In this document: positions 10,154-20,739 of the stretch, one piece after another | Layout of the letters: the number at the start of each line of letters is the position of its first letter | How positions within the stretch are numbered: position 1 is the first letter of the stretch | From: Lachancea dasiensis | Taxonomy: Eukaryota; Ascomycota; Saccharomycetes; Saccharomycetales; Saccharomycetaceae | Length of the DNA: 64,000 bases | Assembly: GCA_900074725.1 (NCBI GenBank) | Contig: LT598458.1 | Span: 992,001 to 1,056,000 of the forward strand | Direction: 5' to 3' | Translations under genes and position numbers: made by a program | Notes under the pieces: model-generated | Seen by the model: the letters and a program-made list of their open reading frames with translations, nothing else | Told to the model about the DNA's origin: nothing | Database searches by the model: none

Positions 10154-12187
10154 ATGGAACAAAAGCGGCGATCTTACCCACCTTTCAACGGACCAGGTAC
10201 ACCAACTAATGCAGACGAACGACTAGATAGTGCTGGAACAGCGGTGGGTAGTCAAGATGCAGACGAATTTGAGATGCAGACGGTGGAACAGAGTTTTTAC
10301 GAGGACGGGCAATCAGACAGGGACATTGACGAAAGGGAAGAGTGGCTATACCTCAAAGACTCTCATAAACTTAAAAGGTTTTTTCTAAAGTTTTGGAATG
10401 GCCCTGAAGTTCCTGAGGATTTATCACCAACTTTTCCCCAGCGATGGAGCCTAACGAAGCGATTGGAGTGCTTTCCAGACACTGGTTTTCGAAAAAGATT
10501 TCCAAGCAATAGCATTCGCTTCAGTTTCTTGGCTATCTACTGCTGTTTCTGGTGTGCTCTTATTTACGCCTTTATTCACTATCACTATGTTATGCCACCC
10601 ACGTTCTACAGGGACAATGGAGAACGGGTTCCAATCAGGACAATGACATGTCAATCTTCCTTATTCTGGAAGGGTAAGAACAATGCGTGTGGAACTGGAG
10701 GTTCTCTTTGTTTACCATTCGATCAAGATGAAGTTTACGTTCGCTGCCCTGCATTATGCGACCGTGGAGCTTGGACTTATTCCGCCATTAATGTAGGAGA
10801 AGAAAGGGTTAAGTATCGCGGCTATCAGATTGGCGGCGGTGAACGCAATGAGAAGGACGATATACTTTCTTATCCGTACAGGGGTGATTCGTTTGCCTGT
10901 GGAGCAGCTGTACATGCCGGAGCAATCTCCCCCTTTACAGGAGGCTGTGCGCGTGTAGCCATGAGTGGTTATCAAAATACGTTTCCGCCAAAAGAAGGAC
11001 GCTACAACACTGGTATGTCCGTGGGGTTCAGTTCTTTTTTTCCTTCCTCCTTCAGCTTCAAACAGCTTGCCAACGGATACACTTCGAGATGTTACGATCC
11101 TCGAATTCCTGTGCTAATCCTCAACATTGCAATGAGCTTACCAGTGTTTTATCTCTACGACGGTGTCTACGGTTATTGGATCCTTACTGTTGCTGGCTAT
11201 GTGACATTAGTATTTTTCTTGGATCCTCCATTGAACGTGGATCCCTACGACAATGAGGGGTTTTATCGATTGATGAGTCTTGCATTCCAGCGCTTTTTGC
11301 CACTCGGATTTGTACTTTATGTTCTTTGGAAGTGCTCTGTGCGGCGAACTCTTGATCACGGATCCCCAGTTACTAAAATCCTATGTTGGTTTCCAACATT
11401 TTGGCTGGGGGTAATGAACAATATCACATTTGATAGACTTCCGGTTGACAGGCTGACAATAACTGATCTCAAGGAACAAGCCGGAGCGCTTCTCGCGGTG
11501 GGATCGATCATTACAACCATTATTTCATGCGCAGTGGTCCAAGCGTATTCACTTTGGAAATCTGGACGCTTTAGAAAATTTTTATGCATTTACCTAACAC
11601 TCATTGCGGGCCTTTTTATCCTTGGGATACTCCCTGGATTGTCATTGAGAATCCATCACTATATCCTAGGTATACTACTAGTTCCAGGATGTGCCACCAG
11701 AGGCACACCAGCATATCTCTTTCAGGGTATTCTCATTGGACTTGTTTTATCGGGTGTTAGCAGATGGGATTTTGCGAGTATTGTCGAAACTAGGGGTGCA
11801 TTGTTGAGAGGAGAAGCAGGCGACTCATGGAAGCCACCACTATTTTTTCATTCGAAAGAGTTACCAACTTCAATATCATGGAGGCTTTTGAATGCAAGCC
11901 GAACGGAAACTGAACAACTGAACGCTTACTCTCTGCTCATAAATGATATAGAGCACTACGTTGGCAAGAATACAACCGTAGACTTAGCGTTGCTCATGAA
12001 GGAAGATTCTAGTTTGGGCGATTGGGTCAACAAATCGATAGTATCAGGCGGATCTGTTAATCTATATCTCAGGGTTGCGAGGGCCTCCCAAGAGTCACCC
12101 GAATCTCAACATGGTGATTACACGAATGCTGCGGTTCTTGAATGGCCACAGGGTATTTTTCATGAACCTCAGCCAGGTGTATCGTAA
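10154..12187 (+). CDS. LCCL-domain multispanning membrane protein, YIL067C ortholog
   Basis: Uncharacterised family, 677 residues against 678 for S. cerevisiae YIL067C. An acidic cytosolic N terminus of about 120 residues leads to a first membrane segment (FLAIYCCFWCALIYAF). A cysteine-rich lumenal part resembling LCCL domains follows, with AINVGEERVKYRGYQIGGG and SFACGAAVHAGAISPFTGGC. The C-terminal half has several hydrophobic helices. The domain suggests binding of a lumenal or extracellular ligand, but no function is established. Position between RNR and SEC6 matches YIL067C. Ortholog assignment is strong; activity is unknown. Confidence 0.88.
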   Translation: MEQKRRSYPPFNGPGTPTNADERLDSAGTAVGSQDADEFEMQTVEQSFYEDGQSDRDIDEREEWLYLKDSHKLKRFFLKFWNGPEVPEDLSPTFPQRWSLTKRLECFPDTGFRKRFPSNSIRFSFLAIYCCFWCALIYAFIHYHYVMPPTFYRDNGERVPIRTMTCQSSLFWKGKNNACGTGGSLCLPFDQDEVYVRCPALCDRGAWTYSAINVGEERVKYRGYQIGGGERNEKDDILSYPYRGDSFACGAAVHAGAISPFTGGCARVAMSGYQNTFPPKEGRYNTGMSVGFSSFFPSSFSFKQLANGYTSRCYDPRIPVLILNIAMSLPVFYLYDGVYGYWILTVAGYVTLVFFLDPPLNVDPYDNEGFYRLMSLAFQRFLPLGFVLYVLWKCSVRRTLDHGSPVTKILCWFPTFWLGVMNNITFDRLPVDRLTITDLKEQAGALLAVGSIITTIISCAVVQAYSLWKSGRFRKFLCIYLTLIAGLFILGILPGLSLRIHHYILGILLVPGCATRGTPAYLFQGILIGLVLSGVSRWDFASIVETRGALLRGEAGDSWKPPLFFHSKELPTSISWRLLNASRTETEQLNAYSLLINDIEHYVGKNTTVDLALLMKEDSSLGDWVNKSIVSGGSVNLYLRVARASQESPESQHGDYTNAAVLEWPQGIFHEPQPGVS

Positions 12188-12662
12188 GAACGCAGCTAAA
12201 TACGCATCACGACCTTTGTTTTATACACAAACTTTAGGCATTGTGCTTTTTCAAATTAAAGGGAATCGGAACTTACAGTTTGATGAGGTGGACTGATTCT
12301 CAACGTCCTCGAATTTACTTAAAAAACGGCAAACTCTATAGGTGCACTTTTTGATGTTGTGTGGTGAAGGCTTAATTGCGTGACACTCTTTAGTAAGGTA
12401 AAATTCCGATGCTAACAAACTAGCATCAGTTAAGCGACGTGTCCAAAATAAGGATTCAATAAAGTTAGTTTAAAGCAACACAAGAAGGATGGACGTAGCC
12501 CTCGTCTCCGGCAATTTGTAATTTCATGAATGGTTCTGACACCACTGCTCTCTAGTGTCACTGTATTGTTACGTACTTAATGATATATAATAGAGGGTCG
12601 ATAAGTCAAATCGCTCGCACCAGACCGTTGCATCTACAGCTGTCGTTAGGCTAGAGAAATTG
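12188..12662. other. Intergenic YIL067C-like gene to SEC6
   Basis: 475 bp with no gene, repeat or recognised regulatory motif; it carries the 3' region of the LCCL gene and the SEC6 promoter. Confidence 0.55.
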
Positions 12663-15050
12663 ATGTCCGCGTACGCTCTCCAGAGGGTTTCCGAGCTACT
12701 TAAAGATGATGCGACTCTGGAACGAACTCGAGAGAGCAGAAATCAGCTGCTGAAGGAGAAATCTACCATTGAATATCAATTGAACAAAGAATCCAAAAGG
12801 TGTTTAGATAACGTTACCTCAAATTTAGAAAGGATCCAATTGACACGAAAGAATGTAAGAAATCTCCGAAATAAATTAGGTGAGGTCAGTTCTCTAAGTC
12901 GGGAAAACAAATCCTCAATCGATAGATACGAAATCATCAACGAGGCCACGACCATCCACGAAGTGATCGAGAAAACAGCATCAACGTACGATAAAATTGT
13001 TGGTTTCAATGATCTGCAGAGCCGCATTGATGACTTACTGGAGGAGGAGCTTCGTGCAGATGCCCTGGAAAGTGGGGTCCCGAATCTTCTGCAGATTCAT
13101 TACATGTTGACCATGGCGCGAGACTTCCAGGAGCAATGTGTTGTACTAGCTCAGATTTCAACCGATGACGTACAGATGACTATGCAACGCGTTTTCTTAC
13201 GCCTGCCGGGTCTGATTGAGAAATTTGACAAATTATTGGAATCGGTCATATACGACATTGTAGAGGCCGTGAGAACAGAGAATCAGTCACTTCTCATAAG
13301 GCTTTTTAAGATTATTGACGTCGAGGACAGGGAAGACATCAAAATTGTTGCCACTAGAAATATTATAGAGACCAAAGAACGAGAATCAGAGGCTCGTAAA
13401 ATTAAAAAATTGCCCAATTCTTTCCACCAGATCAGCGGTTTGAAAGAAACTACCCAACATCAGTATCCTTCTCCAGCCGCATTGGCAAGAGAAATTGCTA
13501 CCGGAATGATCGGTTCAAGACTGCTTCCACGAAGCTACAAGACGTTTACTTTTAACACTATAAAAAAAAGCATCAGTGATATGTTTGTGGAGGTCAGGGC
13601 GGAGTATCAGGGAGAAAAGCGGTTTGAGGTGCTGGAGAACTTGGACTGGGTTTTTAACGAGCTGATGGTTGTCAGGGAACATGTCTCAAAATTATGCCCG
13701 GGTCATTGGCAGCTATTCAAAAAGTATTATGACTATTACTATGCCGAGCTCAATAACTTGATCACGGAGCTGGTCAACGCTGAACCAGAGACCCTCATTA
13801 TTTTAGAGATTCTGGACTATGATAAGAATTTTCAGAAAACCTTGAAGAAAGACTTTGGATTTACGAAAGAGACGGTCCAAAGTGTAATAGGGGAGAAAGA
13901 AAAAGAACTACTACTGAGCGACTACCTGAACTTGATTGTTACCAAGTCTGAGGAGTGGTTCAAGAACTTAGGAGATGCAGAGCTCAAAATTTTTGTGGAG
14001 AGGAAAACACCACCACATACGGACTCAGAGGGTTTGCTTTTCTTGGATGGAACAAAGACGTGCTTCCAAATGTTTTCCCAACAAGTAGAGGTGGCTGCGG
14101 GTTCCGGTCAAGCCAAGATTTTGGTTGGCGTAGTAGAAAGGCTCTGCGACCTGCTTGCCGCCAGACAAAAAACGTGGATGAGTACCGTCTCCTCCGAGGT
14201 TAAAAAATGCATAGAGTACAACCATAAAGCAGACGAAGAAGCAGAGGCTAAGGATGAATTTCCAGGTGGGTTGGTGGAGTACTTAATCTCCCTGGCTAAT
14301 GATCAAATGAGAGCTGCCGACTATGCGGTGGCCATCTCACAAAAATATGGATCCATTGTATCCAAAGTCCACGAAAAGGCCATTACCAACAATATCGAGT
14401 ATACACTGGATGGTTTCGCGGAAGTCGCGAAGTGTAGTAGCACGGGCCTAATCAAATTGATATTCGATGATCTCAGGAAACCGTATACTCAGATTTTTGG
14501 CAAGCATTGGTATTCGGGAAATCAGGCACAACAAATATCTGATACACTATACGAATATTTGAGCGATATTAGAGGTGAAATGAATCCATTTGTTTACTCG
14601 ACTTTGGTTGAGAGTGTGGTAGAGGAAACGATTTTAGAGTTCGTCCAATGTCTGCAGTATGAACACTCTTTAAAGAACAAGAACAACAAATTTTTGGCAT
14701 GCATGAAACGCGATTTTGAAGCTTTCTACAAGCTGTTTGTACAGTTTGTGCCCGATGATGAAAAGGAGATCATAGACGACAAATTCAAGCTAATGGAGTT
14801 CTTCATGGACTTTGCATGCGGGCCAGTAGACGGAATAACGGAGGTTTGGGCCCAATGCATAGAGATCTACTGGGATTGTCCCGTCGCTTTCCTGTCGGCC
14901 ATTATGCGGTGTCGGAAGGATGTTGATTCCTCTAAACTAAAACAAATAACGGCCACAGCCCAGCGGATGACGCTAAGCGCGCAGCGAAACAATCAGCAAA
15001 GAAACTCAGATTTACAAGCCACGTTTATCAGCCGTTTTAAAATGACATAA
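12663..15050 (+). CDS. SEC6: Exocyst complex subunit Sec6
   Basis: Subunit of the exocyst, which tethers secretory vesicles to the plasma membrane at the bud. The protein has 795 residues against 805 in S. cerevisiae. It is helical throughout: an N-terminal coiled-coil region (LKEKSTIEYQLNKESKRCLD) is followed by the stacked helical bundles of the family, with features such as FNELMVVREHVSKLCPGHWQ and DAELKIFVERKTPPHTD. The start is the ATG at 12663, giving MSAYALQRV. Its 3' end is only 20 bp from the end of TDA2 on the other strand. The order after YIL067C matches YIL068C. Confidence 0.96.
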   Translation: MSAYALQRVSELLKDDATLERTRESRNQLLKEKSTIEYQLNKESKRCLDNVTSNLERIQLTRKNVRNLRNKLGEVSSLSRENKSSIDRYEIINEATTIHEVIEKTASTYDKIVGFNDLQSRIDDLLEEELRADALESGVPNLLQIHYMLTMARDFQEQCVVLAQISTDDVQMTMQRVFLRLPGLIEKFDKLLESVIYDIVEAVRTENQSLLIRLFKIIDVEDREDIKIVATRNIIETKERESEARKIKKLPNSFHQISGLKETTQHQYPSPAALAREIATGMIGSRLLPRSYKTFTFNTIKKSISDMFVEVRAEYQGEKRFEVLENLDWVFNELMVVREHVSKLCPGHWQLFKKYYDYYYAELNNLITELVNAEPETLIILEILDYDKNFQKTLKKDFGFTKETVQSVIGEKEKELLLSDYLNLIVTKSEEWFKNLGDAELKIFVERKTPPHTDSEGLLFLDGTKTCFQMFSQQVEVAAGSGQAKILVGVVERLCDLLAARQKTWMSTVSSEVKKCIEYNHKADEEAEAKDEFPGGLVEYLISLANDQMRAADYAVAISQKYGSIVSKVHEKAITNNIEYTLDGFAEVAKCSSTGLIKLIFDDLRKPYTQIFGKHWYSGNQAQQISDTLYEYLSDIRGEMNPFVYSTLVESVVEETILEFVQCLQYEHSLKNKNNKFLACMKRDFEAFYKLFVQFVPDDEKEIIDDKFKLMEFFMDFACGPVDGITEVWAQCIEIYWDCPVAFLSAIMRCRKDVDSSKLKQITATAQRMTLSAQRNNQQRNSDLQATFISRFKMT

Positions 15051-15070
15051 CAAATAACAACTCCCCCCCT

Positions 15071-15412
15071 TTATATGGATATCCACACGACAGTAACCAA
15101 GTAATGCACCCCCGCTGACGACTCGATGCTGTGCGAAAACATGCCATCTTTGGCCTTGTTCCAGGAGCCACCAACGTGCGAGTCAATGTCGAGATCGAAA
15201 TCCGAGCCTCTCGAGGCATCCACTCTCGTGACCGACACAACAAACTTGTGAACCGAGGAAGCCTTGCCGAGTTCAGCCAAGATCGACGCTGTGCCTGCTT
15301 CCGGGTCGTTGCTAGTATCCTTTAGACTCGTTTCCGTAATGGCAATGAGCTTTTCCGGGGCCACTGGAAACTCATCCGAGGATGGTGTGGAGGTGACTTG
15401 TACGCTGGTCAT
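15071..15412 (-). CDS. TDA2: Tctex-type dynein light chain-like protein Tda2
   Basis: Small Tctex-1/DYNLT-fold protein; in S. cerevisiae Tda2 works at endocytic patches with Aim21 to regulate actin assembly. The C-terminal half shows the family pattern, a SWxxxxDGxF turn (SWNKAKDGMFSH) and a final hydrophobic strand YLVTVVWISI. The ATG at 15412 gives 113 residues, slightly shorter than the roughly 126 of S. cerevisiae. The sequence is otherwise diverged, so placement next to VTC1 (YER071C-YER072W) supports the call. It converges on SEC6. Confidence 0.85.
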   Translation of the reverse strand: MTSVQVTSTPSSDEFPVAPEKLIAITETSLKDTSNDPEAGTASILAELGKASSVHKFVVSVTRVDASRGSDFDLDIDSHVGGSWNKAKDGMFSHSIESSAGVHYLVTVVWISI

Positions 15413-16145
15413 CAAGGTGCGGAAGAAGCTGGCAAGTATGGAACCAGTACAGGCTTCTTTGCAAGTGGCGGTGCTGGAGATCGTCGTGGCCGGAAACTAC
15501 ATAGATAGTCCGATCTGTAAATAGGTTAATGCGCCAATCGCTTCCAACGAGTCACTTCAAATAGCGGATTATATGTAGGAATTTGGCATAGGGCTTGGAG
15601 TCATCCAAACGACAGCTGCGAATGGCTAGTCTGTGGTAGATCGAACAAGTGTCTTAGTGTACTCTGGTCTTGGGGTCTACTGGAGACACGAAGTGTGAGC
15701 ACGGGACACCACATCGTGAATCATGACACAAACCATCACGTGTATTCCACATGTTCCACTTCCGTACATCACGATCCAATCATCATCATGTTAAACGTAA
15801 ATGAGATTTTTAACACGTGCTCAGCACGTGATCCCAGCGGACTGGTATCACGTGTGTTTATTGCTTACATAAGCCACCAAGCATGGGTCCAATCTCTGCG
15901 CATTTTTAAATTGGGTTTCCACGTGTAGAGAGATAGAAAAAAATGAAACGGGAGTTATTGAGTATATATATATAATTTGCATATAATAAGCTTCGCATCC
16001 GTGAAACTCTAAGTAACAACTATCGTACACACCTCGATCGTCTGTGGAAAGCTATCCAAGTTTGAGTAGCAGTCATCTCTAGCACCGTAAGTCTGTGTAA
16101 TAGAGCTTCCATCGTTGTTGCAGTGGTTGTATTCCAGATTTCAAG
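15413..16145. other. Divergent promoter region TDA2-VTC1
   Basis: This 733-bp region has no gene. It holds five CACGTG boxes (15737-15925), an alternating TA run suited to a TATA box (15963-15974) and the start regions of TDA2 and VTC1. Confidence 0.7.
15737..15925. promoter_or_regulatory. Cluster of five CACGTG E-boxes upstream of VTC1
   Basis: Perfect CACGTG sites lie at 15737-15742, 15814-15819, 15825-15830, 15849-15854 and 15920-15925, that is 221-409 bp before the VTC1 start. CACGTG is bound by Pho4 under phosphate starvation and by Cbf1. VTC genes belong to the PHO regulon in S. cerevisiae. The sites at 15814 and 15920 lack a 5' T on both strands, which favours Pho4. The others have a T on at least one side, the pattern Cbf1 prefers. 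Confidence 0.85.
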
Positions 16146-16517
16146 ATGTCGTCCGCTCCCTTATTGCAGAAAGCCCCGGGCAAGAAAATCGCCCTTCCAA
16201 CCAGAGTCGAGCCTAAAGTGTTCTTCGCCAACGAACGTACTTTCTTGTCGTGGCTAAACTTCACAGTGATGCTAGGGGGTCTTGGCGTCGGGCTGCTGAA
16301 CTTCGGTGACAAGGTGGGCCAAGTGAGTGCTGGGTTGTTCACTCTGGTGGCCATGGGTACGATGGTGTATGCGTTGGTGACCTACCACTGGAGGGCATCT
16401 GCCATCAGACGCAGGGGCTCGGGCCCTTACGATGACCGCTTGGGACCCACCATGCTGTGTTTCTTTCTGCTCATCTCCGTTGTGGTTAACTTCATATTGA
16501 GATTGAAGTACACGTGA
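16146..16517 (+). CDS. VTC1: Vacuolar transporter chaperone 1 (membrane subunit)
   Basis: Small membrane subunit of the polyphosphate-making VTC complex. It has 123 residues against 129 in S. cerevisiae and consists mainly of a DUF202-type domain. The signature [18 protein letters not shown] precedes three hydrophobic helices, and the second loop holds [17 protein letters not shown]. The same RVEPKV signature occurs in VTC4 at the left end of the window. Regulation by phosphate is suggested by the five CACGTG boxes upstream. The position TDA2-VTC1-ALD5 matches YER071C-YER073W. Confidence 0.97.
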   Translation: MSSAPLLQKAPGKKIALPTRVEPKVFFANERTFLSWLNFTVMLGGLGVGLLNFGDKVGQVSAGLFTLVAMGTMVYALVTYHWRASAIRRRGSGPYDDRLGPTMLCFFLLISVVVNFILRLKYT

Positions 16518-17185
16518 GCGAGTCGTATGCGGATAGAACCCGCGCGAGCATCACAGGCCAGGGCCTATAATACATATCTCCTGTCAGAGAAGTACATAAT
16601 AATGAAAATTTGAAGTTTGTCATATGGCCGGGCTCGTCCTTCCAGAAAGCTTTTCCAAGCTTGAGATGAGAGCTTGCTAACGAGCCACTCTTGGTGTAAG
16701 TTTATTTTTCTGTGCACTTTGAGCTGGAAAGACGCAGGGTTTTGGGCCGACAAATCGATAACCACGCCGGGGTGGAACGACAGGAATAGTACTAGTGACA
16801 AAAAAAGACCATGAAGACGAGCTATGAGCCAGAGGATACCAAACGAGTTCACGTGGCCATGAGACACCAACCAAACAGCTTGGGTCCATCCACATGAGCC
16901 TTGCTAGAGAGAACAACATGACTCGGGGCCTGTGCGTCAGTACGACAATCCTCACGGTTGCGTCAGGGCGAAGGAAAACATAGGAAGAAGAGTCTGGTGG
17001 ATCAGACTAAAAACAGGACTACATACAGAAGGAAGAAACCCAATAGTGAATACTACGGGGTCCATTGGTGTACCGGAAAGTCAATAACCTTGATATGCTG
17101 AATGTGTGGTACTTACTCACGAGACAGGGAGATGATGCGCTTCCAATGATAGCACTAGAACAAAACCCTCCAAATTAACCAATTG

Positions 17186-17257
17186 TCCGATATAGTGTAG
17201 GGGCTATCACATCACGCTCTCACCGTGGAAACCCGGGTTCGATTCCCGGTATCGGAG
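17186..17257 (+). tRNA. tRNA-Glu (anticodon CTC)
   Basis: The 72-nt gene folds fully: acceptor stem TCCGATA with TATCGGA plus discriminator G, D stem GTG/CAC, anticodon stem TCACG/CGTGG, and T stem CCGGG/CCCGG around TTCGATT. The seven-base anticodon loop CTCTCAC places CTC at 17219-17221, reading GAG codons. Box A and box B are present inside the gene. There is no intron and no encoded CCA. It differs from S. cerevisiae tRNA-Glu(TTC) at few positions. Confidence 0.97.
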
Positions 17258-17268
17258 AATACATTTAA

Positions 17269-17274
17269 TTTTTT
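17269..17274 (+). terminator. RNA polymerase III terminator of tRNA-Glu
   Basis: A run of six T residues starts 12 bp after the tRNA 3' end, the usual termination signal for RNA polymerase III. Confidence 0.8.
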
Positions 17275-18125
17275 AGAGTTTTCCCAAAATTTTCAGTTCA
17301 ACTTAACCCACCGGATTTCGCCGACGGTATGCTTTGAAGTATGATTGACGCTTGTAAAATCCACCCGCCCCACCAAGCACATCCCAATCTACGGAGTAGG
17401 GCAGACTAACACCCGGTGGTGGACTTCAGTGCGGATTTAGGCGCTTTTTCTCATTACCACCCGCTCTTTGTTTCTCCACTCCGCATGCCACAAACGGAAT
17501 ACACGGAACGCGGCTCACTTAGAGGAACTCACATGCATTACGAGCCATGCCCGGTCTTGACTTTTTTGCCGTCCATTTCGACAGCCGTTAGTCGTATTCT
17601 TGCAGTGTTAGAGGAAAGACTTCACACATTCACAGGTTTTACAGCAGAAGGTTCCCAACAAAAGTATTAAGTAATGAGTACAGGGTGGATTATCCAAAAG
17701 GTTCGTAATGATAGCCAGGAAGGCTTCCAGTTTCCTCCGCCCCATCGTAAAGCTTTGTGAAACTCGTTTGGTTACCAAGAAATGTCTATGCATGATGACA
17801 TAATTCTCGGTGTTAAGAGCATGCTCGAGGAAAATGATGAATAGCCATCAGCCGAGCGGGGGAGGAGGGGACTGAGACGAGAGGAAACAAGATGGGCGGA
17901 AATGGTTGAGTTAGCGAAGTTCCATGTTCCTTGTAATGAGTAAGCTTGTTTGCCCCGCTTTGTGCAGAACTCGCCAAATGTTTTCAAGATCGTAGAGGCA
18001 GATATTGTGAGTATAAATTGACGAAGCTGGCAAGTCTGGCTTGGGGATCCACGTAATGGGAACGAATGTCTTGCTGTCAGCGAAGTTTCGACAGTAAACG
18101 CATTGGATACACATTGGCAACCAGA

Positions 18126-19691
18126 ATGATGAAGTGTAATTTTATCAGCAGAGCAGCATTGACTGCTACGGGTTCGAAACTTGCATTGCGCGCATATTCC
18201 ACCTTGCCGCTAAGGGTTCCTATCACACTACCCTCAGGAATCACCTACGAGCAACCAACGGGTCTTTTTATAGACGGGCAGTTTGTTCCTTCTCGCCAAC
18301 ACAAAACTTTTGAGGTTATCAACCCTTCAACCGAGCAAGAAATCACACACATTTACGAAGCACGCGTGGACGACGTAGATCACGCAATTGCTGCAGCCAA
18401 GAAAGCGTTTGATGGCTCCTGGAGTACTGCGGATCCTGAATTTAGATCTAGGTGTCTGTATAAGCTAGCGGATCTGGTAGAAGAGCATTCAGAAATACTG
18501 GCAGGCATTGAATCACTTGACAATGGTAAGTCACTCCTTTGTGCCCGCGGAGATGTGGCCTTAGTTTCCAGATACCTGCGCTCCTGTGCTGGTTGGGCGG
18601 ATAAACTTTATGGACGTACCATAGAAACTGGATCCACCCATTTTTCGTACACACGTCGGGAACCACTTGGCGTGTGCGCTCAGATTATACCTTGGAACTT
18701 CCCATTGCTGATGTGGTCATGGAAACTCGGGCCCGCATTAGCTACCGGAAACACGATGGTTTTGAAGCCTGCAGAAGCCACACCTTTGTCCGCTTTGTAC
18801 GCTTCGCAATTAGTACAAGAGGCTGGCATCCCAGCTGGCGTGGTAAACATTTTGCCAGGATTCGGTAAACTAATCGGTGAACGACTATGTACTCACAAGG
18901 ACGTTAAAAAAGTTGCATTTACTGGTTCCACTGCCACCGGCCGCCACATTATGCGCACTGCCGCCGATGGTATTAAAAAAGTTACGTTGGAACTAGGCGG
19001 GAAGTCGCCAAATATCGTGTTCGCGGATGCTGACTTGGAAAAGGCGGTGCGCACGATCGCATTTGGTATATTTTACAATTCTGGCGAAGTGTGTTGTGCG
19101 GGCTCTCGTGTTTACGTCCAAGACACCGTTTATGAGGAAGTGTTACAAAAGTTCAAGGAGTATGCCGAGTCCTTGAAAGTGGGAGACCCCTTCGAGAAAG
19201 ACGTCTTCCAGGGATCTCAGACCTCTCAAATGCAAATCGACAAGATCTTAGACTATGTTCAAATAGGACAAAGTGAAGGCGCCCGGATTGTCACAGGGGG
19301 TGAACGATTGGGCGATAAAGGTTACTTCGTTAAGCCAACTATCTTTGCAGACGTCACAGAGGACATGCGTATCGTGAAGGAAGAGATATTCGGTCCTGTT
19401 GTTACCATCTCTAAATTCTCTACGGTCAATGAAGTCATTGAGATGTCCAACGACAGTGAATATGGCCTAGCGGCAGGCATCCACACCAAGGATGTCAACA
19501 AAGCCATTGACGTCTCTAATCGTATCAAGGCCGGTACTATCTGGATCAACACGTATAACGACTTCCATCAAAATGTCCCATTTGGGGGTTATGGACAAAG
19601 TGGTATTGGCCGAGAAATGGGAGCGGAAGCTATGGACAATTATACCCAAGTGAAGGCTGTGCGCATGTCTATTGACTGTGTTGACCGTTAA
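18126..19691 (+). CDS. ALD5: Mitochondrial aldehyde dehydrogenase (Ald5 type)
   Basis: NAD(P)+-dependent dehydrogenase oxidising acetaldehyde and related aldehydes to acids. The ATG at 18126 gives 521 residues, close to 520 for S. cerevisiae Ald5; an in-frame ATG at 18066 would add 20 residues. The first 30 residues are basic and hydroxylated ([20 protein letters not shown]), a typical matrix-targeting sequence. Then comes [18 protein letters not shown], shared with Ald5. The catalytic pair is intact: the glutamate in [11 protein letters not shown] and the cysteine (about residue 324) in [12 protein letters not shown]. The coenzyme site FTGSTATGR is present. Position between VTC1 and RPS24 matches YER073W. 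Confidence 0.94.
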   Translation: MMKCNFISRAALTATGSKLALRAYSTLPLRVPITLPSGITYEQPTGLFIDGQFVPSRQHKTFEVINPSTEQEITHIYEARVDDVDHAIAAAKKAFDGSWSTADPEFRSRCLYKLADLVEEHSEILAGIESLDNGKSLLCARGDVALVSRYLRSCAGWADKLYGRTIETGSTHFSYTRREPLGVCAQIIPWNFPLLMWSWKLGPALATGNTMVLKPAEATPLSALYASQLVQEAGIPAGVVNILPGFGKLIGERLCTHKDVKKVAFTGSTATGRHIMRTAADGIKKVTLELGGKSPNIVFADADLEKAVRTIAFGIFYNSGEVCCAGSRVYVQDTVYEEVLQKFKEYAESLKVGDPFEKDVFQGSQTSQMQIDKILDYVQIGQSEGARIVTGGERLGDKGYFVKPTIFADVTEDMRIVKEEIFGPVVTISKFSTVNEVIEMSNDSEYGLAAGIHTKDVNKAIDVSNRIKAGTIWINTYNDFHQNVPFGGYGQSGIGREMGAEAMDNYTQVKAVRMSIDCVDR

Positions 19692-20562
19692 CGCGCGATA
19701 TGCTGAAAAAAGAAAAGAACCTACATGAACTAGATATTGGTGGCATTGCTTATAAGCATATATATCAAATTGGAGAATTGCCTTGGCCCACCGTTGACGC
19801 ATTTATTCCTACATACATTAATTTTGTAAGTTTTTGTCAGAGTTAGTGAATTTCGGCCCTCGTAACGTTCGACGTAAGTGCCGGCAGTAGTTGATTCGCG
19901 TAACTGTTCGTTCAATTTGTAGATAGACATTGCGTATAGATTCCAGAGTATTGAATACTAAATCTGGAGTCTGTAAAGCGACCGCTGGCTGTCGCTCCGT
20001 GATTATTTGTGCTATAAATCTGGTCCATATCTGGGACCTATGGCCGGCAATTCTACAAAACGCAGATAAGAATAATCTGAGATCAGTTAAGGTTTATCAG
20101 CTGACATGGAAGACTGGGTCGTTTCTGTGTTACCGCTGCTTCTTTGGATCTGATTAATAGATTGTTCACTTTGTACACTTGTATTTTACTGACGTCGCCA
20201 TCATCACTTTATACTATTATGACACTAGCTGGATGATTTACCAATAGACAACTCCATCCCCTTCAAACAGTACTACATTACTGCCACTCGGCAATCCCAA
20301 CACAATTATATACCCCTCCGCTCCCTTGACTGTACTTGTTCCTTGTTAGACTGAAAAGCGCAGTGAAAACCTCCATACGCTTCGATCATGACCTCCGTGC
20401 ATACATGCAAAACTACTGACTGAGCCATTCTCTTGCCGAGTATTCTCCAAGATAGCGGACATCGCGGGCCAATCAGTCGCAGAGCTATCTATGTGACAGT
20501 GTTGTCAATGACAGGCCGCCATGAGATAGTGTCTTTCTGCTCTTGACCTGTGACTGCTACCA

Positions 20563-20574
20563 ACACCCAAACAC
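20563..20574 (+). promoter_or_regulatory. Candidate Rap1 site upstream of RPS24
   Basis: ACACCCAAACAC matches the Rap1 consensus ACACCCRYACAY at 11 of 12 positions. It lies about 400 bp before the RPS24 start codon, in the range seen for ribosomal protein genes. Confidence 0.4.
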
Positions 20575-20739
20575 CATCTGATGCTATATGGTTAGTAAAA
20601 TCGAAAAGAGAAAAAAAAGATGAAAAATTTCAAAAATATTAAAGAAACATAATTGCGTGGCCCTGTTTGGGATGAATGAACGTGGGCAGGGCCCTGGGCA
20701 GGATCCAGCTGGTGTTCTGCCTAGCGGCTTCTGTCTCCA

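Larger units (their letters stand above)
16518..18125. other. Intergenic VTC1-ALD5 with one tRNA gene
   Basis: About 1.6 kb holding only tRNA-Glu (17186-17257). Frames of 60-101 codons on both strands have no conserved features. A further CACGTG lies at 16850-16855. Although tRNA genes are favoured targets of yeast Ty elements, I see no long terminal repeat here. Confidence 0.6.

Noticed and set aside
15131-15524. Plus-strand frames of 64-86 codons over TDA2
   Set aside because: They are antisense shadows of TDA2, whose Tctex-like C terminus and synteny make it the real gene.
16518-17185. Possible Ty long terminal repeat upstream of the tRNA gene
   Set aside because: I saw no paired TG...CA ends, primer-binding site or target duplication.
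20577-20600. Minus-strand TACTAAC followed by ATAG, like the 3' end of an intron
   Set aside because: No credible exon follows (a stop comes within a few codons) and no gene is expected here; likely chance within the RPS24 upstream region.
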